A stretch of DNA of 64,000 bases from Marisa cornuarietis (taxonomy: Eukaryota; Mollusca; Gastropoda; Architaenioglossa; Ampullariidae), in contig SMMW01000575.1 in the NCBI GenBank assembly GCA_004794655.1, positions 11,917,001-11,981,000 on the forward strand, read 5' to 3'. Below are positions 12,401 through 21,400 of this stretch, one piece after another. Position 1 is the first letter of the stretch. Every line of letters begins with the position of its first letter. A model generated the notes under the pieces. It saw only the letters and a list, made by a program, of their open reading frames with translations. It had not been told where the DNA came from and made no database searches. The position numbers and the translations under genes were made by a program.

Positions 12401-15400
12401 AAAGCCTATCTTTGACGGTATCATGGTGACAGCCTTCACATGCTGCCATCTTTGTATTGATTGTCCACAAACAATCTATTCAACTTTTGATTGGGCTAGC
12501 AGTCTTCCCTCTACCCTCTCCGCCTACCCACACGTTCATGGGAGGCACAAATGTGTACAAGTTGGTTCCTCACATTGGCAAACAATAAAGAGTAGCAGAC
12601 TGTCATTGCTCTTTTTTGTTTTAAGCATTCCTGAGAGCATGTCTATCAGACCTCTTTGCTTTAAGTGATAATGAAGAGGGCCATCCTGTTATATTAGCTT
12701 TGGTGCCTTTGAGTTTTTCTGTCAGTGTGGCTCCATGAAACTACAGCTCTGTCCATGCCTGCTTTGGTAGTGGGTAGAGCTGCAGGACATGCTCACAGGT
12801 CTGTGAGCCCATCTTGCATGGACAGCTGTCAGTGTTTGACAGCCCCATGCATGTATGTGTGTGCAATTGTCAATGTCCAGTGTGCAGACAGAAGTCTGCT
12901 GGTAGCATTTCAGCATATGATGGCAGGTCAATGTGTTTATTTATCCACTGGCTTTTAAAGTGGTGCTTGAGGAGGGCTTTGACTTTGTTGTAGATTGTCA
13001 ATACACAGTGGAAGAGCACACAACTCATGAGCCCTTATATTAATGAAAGTGCAGAAAGTTGACATTACATTGAGGCACCCGGTAGTGGTTAAAACACTTG
13101 CTTGTCACCACTGCAGTGGGAGGCCATAGGTTCAGATCTCATCTTGAGACAATCTCTGCATGTGACACCTGTTCACAGGGCTGGCCATCAGGGTTTTTTT
13201 TCTGGGTGCGAAATCACTCCTATATATATGGAAGCATTTTCCTGCCATATTAGCCAACCAACCAGACCATGACATTACAGGTCTATATTTAGCTGCATTT
13301 TTTTCTCCTTGAGATTGCAATTAATGTCATGTGTATAAAAGTGTATTGTGAACATTTATGTGTGCCTAGGTACACATAAGAGATAAATAGATCAAAAGAG
13401 AGATATTACCTGTTTACCAGTTTTCCTTGGTTTTAACGTCTTTTTTTAATTACTATTGATTTCAGGTGTTCTATGTGGCTTACCTTGTTGTTTACACCCT
13501 TGCTTTATGGTCACCTGATTGTGGTGACATCTTAATGAACACTATTGTCTTCTTTTGGACCTTTTCCATGTGGTTGGAACTTATTTGTACAGTCTATATC
13601 AAGTACAAGGTATGAGCTCTATTTGAATAGAACAGTTCTATTGTTTAATTGCCAGTGCTCCAAACTTACTGTGTCTCTTTATTGGTTCTAGAATTTGTGG
13701 ACACAAAAACAGGCTCAGCTTCATTGCTCTTCATATATGCAACAATAAACAACAGTTATTGGTAGATACTAAGTCGATCTATACTTTGACAAATACTCAG
13801 AATTTAAAAGAAATTGCTGTCTTATACATGATGAAGAATTTATTATTCTGTAAAGTTTCTAAATAAACCTCAAGAAAATTAAAGACATATAAAGTAGAAA
13901 TAATTTTCTTGATTTCTTTTCAGATAACTCTTGATGGAATTTTTAAAAAAGTTGGAAGCTTAATGAGATAGTGAATATATATATATATATATAGAATCTA
14001 GTCAAGCATTAGAATTGTTTCTTAACAGTTTGTGACTTTAATGCTGGTTTTACTAAAATTTGGTAGCTTCATGCAAATGGCTAGAAAGCTTTGGTCTTAT
14101 TAGATTAAGACTTTCTGACAGTTAAAACTTGAAGAACACTTGACCACATGATCTATGTTTTTGCAGAGAAACCCAGAGCTGAAGATAAAATTTCAGCTCT
14201 TAGAGATTGGCATTGTTCTATTGTTTCTTATGGTCTTCTTGGCAATGCGAATCCTTCCCCACTTTATTAACATCATCAACTTTATGACAGCAAAATTCTT
14301 GATAAGCATTGGGCTCCTTTTTTTCTTTTATCGTGGAATGTTCCTCTTCATTCCTGTGAGCTCAGACCTGGGTCCAATGCTTATTAATATCATTTCAATG
14401 GTAAGTATAGTCTTTGAATGAAAAATAATTTTCTTTGAATGCTGCTGCTATGTTATGCATATCAGTCAGTCAGTTATTTTATTGATCATGTTTATTCAAG
14501 ACATTTTAAAATCAAAAATGAATTCTTGTGTTTCTGCTTTTCATATGTGAAACTGAATGCTTAATCTTATGAGAAGTTCATAAGTATTATGTGTGGGTGT
14601 GGGTGGGCAGGTGTGTTCAAATCAGTATGTTGTGGATAATTATTTGATGTCTTGCCTTTTTCAAGCATGCTTGAAATGTGTAATAGATAATAGGTTTGAG
14701 AGTCATTATGGAGCATTTATTGTAGACTGGTATGATTTTTTTGTTTTGTTTTGTTGCTAGCTTAGTATTAGCTCAACCTGGTAGGGTTCTTACCTCCCTT
14801 TAATTTCCAACTAACAATTCAATAATAATAATACAGCGAAATAATATAGTGCCATATCCTGGTCCTCTGGACAGGCTCACGGCACTTTACAGAAAAAATT
14901 TCCCGTAGTGGTAAGAGCTGGCTTTCTGCTATGTGGTTATTGTTATTGTTTTGATCACTTGGTGTACATGCTAAAATGAAATCTTTCCCTGTTTGTGCTG
15001 CAGTCTTCATTTTTGTACGTACATACATACATATACATGTACATGACAGGTGACTTGAAAATTTATCCGTTAACATTCTCAGGCACAAAATCCTTGTAGT
15101 ATTATTCATAACTTTACATATCCAGTTTGAAGTATTGGACAAATGTTAAAAATACTCTCCGGTACAAGTTCATTGTCATTGAAAAAAGTTCACTTAAATT
15201 GTTTCGGATTTTCAGATTGAGAGAGATTTTAGGACCTGGCTTCAGGTCTACTTAATAATAGCAATAGCAGGAGGCATCACTATTCATGCAGTTATCTACC
15301 CCAGTTCAGACATCAGTGAGGAAACATTTCGCAGAGCTTTTAAGCGTGCTGTTTTTGGGGTTTTTCTGACAGATGTCAGTGACTTGGATGGTGAGTTACA

Positions 15401-18400
15401 AATAACATCTCTTTATGTAACGAAGACAGTGACATAGATGCATGCATTGTATTAACCAAGTAAATAAAGTTTATGTCTTTCTTATTTTAATGTAAGGCTT
15501 GTTTGTGATGAAAGTTTGTAGGTAAAATCATCAGTTTTATGTTATCAGAATAAACTGTCTTGTTTTGTTAAAGACATTGTATTGTTTTGCCAGACATTCA
15601 TCATTCCTAACAAGTATTGTCTTTATTTTCCTTAATGTTTACATTAAATCACTGATAAATTCTTTCTTTGCCTTTTTTTTTTTTTACTTATGAGAGTGTA
15701 CTGCTATAAAGTTTGTGTATGTCAGTGGGTTAACGAAATTGAATAGAAAAATTTTGCTACTTTTTTCTTTGCTTGTTGAATTAAAATTTTTTTTTTCAGG
15801 TGCTGAATGTTCAGTCTTGTATGAGAAAGAAGAAATTAAATATTGCAAATGTAAGTACTAAAGGCAAAATATTTATATGAAAGTGACGACTATGTAGTAT
15901 TACAAAATAACAATTTTCTGACATGTCTAATTACAGTGTGTGCAATATTGAGAACAAAAAACATCATCATTTTTGTATACCCTATAAACTATCTTTTACT
16001 TAGTTAATTTAATCACAGAAAAATATATTATTTTTGCAGATAATCAAATGAATGGTGAGGACTCCTTTTTTTCTTTTTCTTTCTTCCTTAATACGTAAAC
16101 AAGTAATAGAAACATAAATATAAATATGAAAGTTAAAAGATTTGGTGCTTAGAAAAGAGTTAACATTATGCAACTTATGGTATAGATATATATTTTATGA
16201 ATTGTTATTTACTTTATTAAACTGCTTTATAGAAGAAAGAGAAGTGAAAAGAATTTAAAGCCAACAGTGCATAATTACCTCAATGGAATATCCAGATATG
16301 GTAGCACAGTAGATAGTGTATAGTTTTAATGCAATTGCAAGCTTTATAATATCTTTTTAAAAGACACTATAGATATAAGATGCCCAAGAAATGGGACAAC
16401 CAAAGTCCACGAAAAGCTGCATAGATGATGAAAATTTTACTTTTTAGTCTAAAGCAGTCTAAAGAGTTTTTCAAAGAAAAATTAAAGAAAATGGATAGAG
16501 AGAGGGTAGTGTGAAACTCAGCTTCAAAATCAATCAGTGCTTTGTGTATTGTTAAACTGAGATGCATCTGTCTGCCAAAAAAATTTTCATATTTACTTCA
16601 GAAAACATGGAACAAAATGTGATGTGTAATTTTCTGCAGCATCTGAAAGGGCATTGCTGGAGACCTGTCCTCACAAAAGCTGGAACAACTATTTTATTGT
16701 TGGGCAGTACCTTTTCCTTGTCCGACTTATCCTCTGGGCCGTCATCTATGCTATGTTTTCGTAAGATGAACCATATTTAAATAAATAAATGATAGTTAAA
16801 TTATCATGTGAAGGAAAAAGTGTAATTGGAAGAGAACCCCTCATCAAATTCTTCAAGAACGTAATGCAACAAAAACATGCCTAGAGTTGCTTTATTCTGC
16901 TTTGAGATTATTGTTTGTGCTAGTTGGATGTAGGATGGCACTTTTGCTTTAACACTGCATTCCCGCATTTTTCTCCATACAGCTCAAGTAAAATGTATGT
17001 AATTTTTAAACAATACAATTTCAGGGCAACAATTGGCAAGATCAGAAGTGAATCTGTTGAATTGTGGAAGTATCAGCGCCATAAGGTGATTCTGGACTTT
17101 GAAAAGAGACCCATTTTCCCCCCTCCCCTGTCACTCATCACACATGCTGTATACCTTGTGAAGGGGGCTGGTCAAATTGTCTGGAGGTGCTTTCGTCGAT
17201 GTGCTACTCTCTGTGGCCTCTGTCGTTCCAAATCAAGTATTTCACAGGTAAGTCTAGACTGTCATAAGTAAGAATTAGAAAATATTAGTTGATAATAAAC
17301 ATGCGTTTATAGTCTATCTAACATGCTGCTTTAATTGAAACATGAATGAACAGGATTGGGATATCACATGGCACACTTGAGCATGCTTCCTGTAAATAAA
17401 CCTGAGCTTTATTGTGCCAACCATTTGCTCATTGCCACATGAAGCACATAATGTCAGCTTTATCCATGATCAAAAACCACAGTTCTGCCTAATATTAGTA
17501 GGTATAATTTTGATACATTACTAGCGCTTGCACTGTTTTACCTATATGCATATGTATGCATATACGCATTGGAATCTAGGGCTGTTTGGTGGCGCAACAG
17601 TTAGCGCCTGTCACCAATACAGTGAAGGTTGGCTGTCCTGGGTTCAGCTCTCGTCTCGGGCATGCTGTTCTTTCTCTGCATGTGGCATCTGTTTACGCCT
17701 TAGTTGCTGGCTCGGCGTAAACACCAATTCTTCCCGCCTCCCCGCATTAGAATCTATATATGACTATTCCATTCTAAACATTTGCATCCATATACCTATT
17801 CTTATGCCTGTTTGAGCCCTGTAGGAAAAAGGGAAGATGAAATTCAGAAGTGTGAAGGATGACTTCTACTGGAAAACCCTGATCAACCGTTTTGTGGAAA
17901 ACAAAGAGAAGGAAAAGATGGAAGACAAAAGAGCAGAAAGTCAAAGTGATAAGTGAGTTGGTTCCTCTGCACCCATTATCTTAAGGAAACTATTGACAGC
18001 CTTTTATGGCTGCACTTTAAAATATAGCGACAGTACAAAGCACTGTAACATTACAACAGATTTGCTTCACTGTCATCAATATACGGCTTTTGTAAATTCT
18101 GTCTCTCCATTTTGTACCTTAGGGCATCAGTTTAAAACAATCTTTTTAGTCTGTTTTTAAAAAAACCCTTAAGTCAAGACTATTAAACCTGAACCTAGTC
18201 AAGAATATTTGACCTGTGTGTTTGTGTTTGTTTAATGCACATGTGCTCATTTATGAGAAAGCCTGAATCGCATCCGGGAAGAAGTGAAACAGCAACAAAT
18301 ACTTGGCCGTGAGTTGAATGACCGCATCATGCAGCTAGAGAATCAATTCACCAACACTTGTCTGCTCCTGGAAGAGATGAAGCACATGATTGAACATCTA

Positions 18401-21400
18401 AGTGAGTACAAAGGAGTTAATTGCTCTAATCCATGATCCTACTTAGTCATTCTTTCACAAATTTAGCTGTGTTTAGATTGTGTCTTTCTGGCACTAATCT
18501 GTGAATTTATTTTACATACCTGCTTTCATTTTTCTTGAAGACTTTCATAGTAATAGGTACATGCACCACACTGCTCCTTAACATTTCTCTTGTCTTCATT
18601 TTTCTGAGGAATTATCATAAAAAAATGACTTGATATTTATGAGATGTTTGTAGAGAATGGCATCACACTCAGCTGAGCATGCATGCAGCCCTTAGTACGC
18701 AGCTTGTCTAGTGAAGCTATATTGACAAAGAATTGTAGAGAATCACTAACAGCGCAAGTCGCTTGGACCAGAAAAGGGTTTGCAGCCACAGAACTGCAGA
18801 TGCTGGTTTGAGAAGATCTTGTATAAAAAGCAGTGCAGAGCTTTTTTTAATCTGTTGAATCCTTTAAAATATACAAAAAGTAGATCAGTCCTTGAAATAA
18901 TTTAATCATCATAATAATTACAGTATTTATGAAGCACCTGTTCTTGAAAGAGTAATTCGAGGCACACACATACAAGCACTCAAACATGCATGTGGCTGCA
19001 TACTCACATACACAGAAAGAAGAGTGGGCCAGAAATAGAAAAGGAGCATGGACCAAATGTACCATGTCTGGTTGGAGGGATGCAGATGTGAAGGGTATTA
19101 AATGAGGTGGTAGATTGATTTGAACTGAGGTGCCCATTGAGAACTTGTATTGAGAACGTTTAGATATAGGGAGCCCTAGACTGCAGCAAAGAGAGAAGTC
19201 ATGTGATTGGTCTTCTGCTTCCTGAAAATGAGGTGAGCAGCATTGAACACATTAAAAAACATAGATGGAAGATTTAAGAAGACAAAAGAGGAAAAAGTTG
19301 CAGTAGTCACTGTGGGAGAGAATGACAACAGCAAAAAAGTTTAATGGTGGCATCAGTAGAAAGATGTCTCCATGTCTGGCTAATGGTGACCCACAGGTCA
19401 GTTGAATAGAGTTGAACTTATGATTGATGGGAACAGTTTATAGTCTATTGAAAAGGCAGAAGAGAACCAAGAGAAAGTCTTTTTCAGTGATGCCAATAGC
19501 ACAAAATCTGGTGAGAAAGATGGTATGGTTCATGGTGTCAAAAGCAGCAGTGAGTTACCTGAATCAGTTGATAGAATAAGTTCATGCAGAATCTGAAGAA
19601 AAGCAGTGTCATTGCTATAGTAGTGTCGACTGAAAGGGGTTCAGCAGATAAACACAGAGGTGAGTATTTTTGCTTAAAGAGTTTCCTTCATATATGAAAA
19701 TGACTAGACAAAACAGTTGAAGCAGATTATGATCATTGCTTTAGATCACATGTAGGATCAAGAATGATTCCAGCATCCATCCAACACGAACAGCTTAACC
19801 AGGAACTTAGACTTTCACAGCTAAGTCAGTGATATACTACAAAAATTCAAACTGATTATCACTTTAGGTCATCAAGTAATTTTAATTTCATAGCTACTAA
19901 GCACATTTTCTTAATCTGAAGAATTTATGGCTTACAGCATCAAGAACAATACCAATTAAACCAAGATGAGGAATAATATCGGGCATCCGTCCACTGACTG
20001 GACACTAAAATACAATACAAAATGACATTTAGTCAGTATTGAACATAGCACAAATGTGTGCCTTGACTGCAGAACAAACCTATCATAAAAAAGCTATAAA
20101 AGCAGGAAAGCTATCATACCAGTCTTATTCTCACTTTCCTTTATACTGACTGTATTCTTGAGCCAACAGACAATATATGTTTGTCCCCTTCTTCCATTGT
20201 TGATGTATTTTTTCCCCCCCACAGACCCCAAAACTGAAGTTCTTCCTCAAGAACCTCAAAAACTGCTTCATACTGCATCTCGGCAGTCTCCATACTCTGG
20301 CACTTTCATCCGCCGGTATCCTGTCTTTGACAAATATGTTCCATGGGAGGTACTTTATTATGTTGCAACACATCTAAAGCATTTAAGATATGGCAGTTAA
20401 AAAAGAAATAGAACAAGTTTTTTAAGCTACTTATTACTTTAGAATGAATACTTTGATAAGCTTTGTCCTTCTTCATAAACACTTTCTGTGGATCATGGGG
20501 AAATATAGTAAAACAGTCATAAAACCTGTTTCTTAATGCTGATGAGGTATAGTTCTCATTTCTGTTATCTACTGATAGTATTTTTAGCATAACTCATTGC
20601 TCTTTTCACAAGCACAATACATGCATGTGTATTTGTGTATGTGTGTGTGTGTATGGGCCTATGTGTATGATAGGTACCATATGAGTCATATGACCCAGTT
20701 GTGTATACAGCACCAGTCAGCGAATTCCCAGAAGACATACAGATGTTTGTTGATCCAGATGTCTTTGAGTAAGTTTTAAAGAACTTTTCCTTGAAAACTA
20801 CTATCCCATCATTTTTTCCATGATAAAAAAATCTGCCATGAAAATTGACCATCCTATAAGCTACAAAAAAAGCATTTGACACTGTAAAAGCCAACTTCAG
20901 CTGTTCTGTTACTATGCTGTTCTTTTAGTCCTCCTTCCTATTTATCTTTATGCTTCTACCCACCTTTCCCTTTTTTTTTTTTTTTAGCTTTGCAACTTTC
21001 CCTTGAGACATACTGAACATAAGATAGGCTGTTGTGCCACATTTTCTGACAAGCCAACTGATCTTATCAGTTGAACCTGGCAATGCAGTCTCCCAGCAAC
21101 ATGCTACACCATATAGTGGTGTGTCATGCTACACCATAAGAATGCTGTGTCCAAAACCATATAAGACATGAGTGATATATCCAACACCATATAAGACATA
21201 AGAGTGATGTCCCTTCACCACAGCTAAGCTTGTCATTTAAATTTTCTGTCTTAGGATAAAGCGACTTGCAGAACAACGCCTACAATTGTCACCAGAAGAA
21301 CAAAGTGATTTGCCACCACTGCCTGAATTTTCACCAGTCTATAATACCACGTGTATCATCTCCATTAATGGTGTCAATGCTGAGTTAGACAGAACTTCCT

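Noticed and set aside
17578..17660. Possible tRNA gene
   Set aside because: Pol III boxes are present but acceptor and anticodon stems do not close; it is the head of a SINE.
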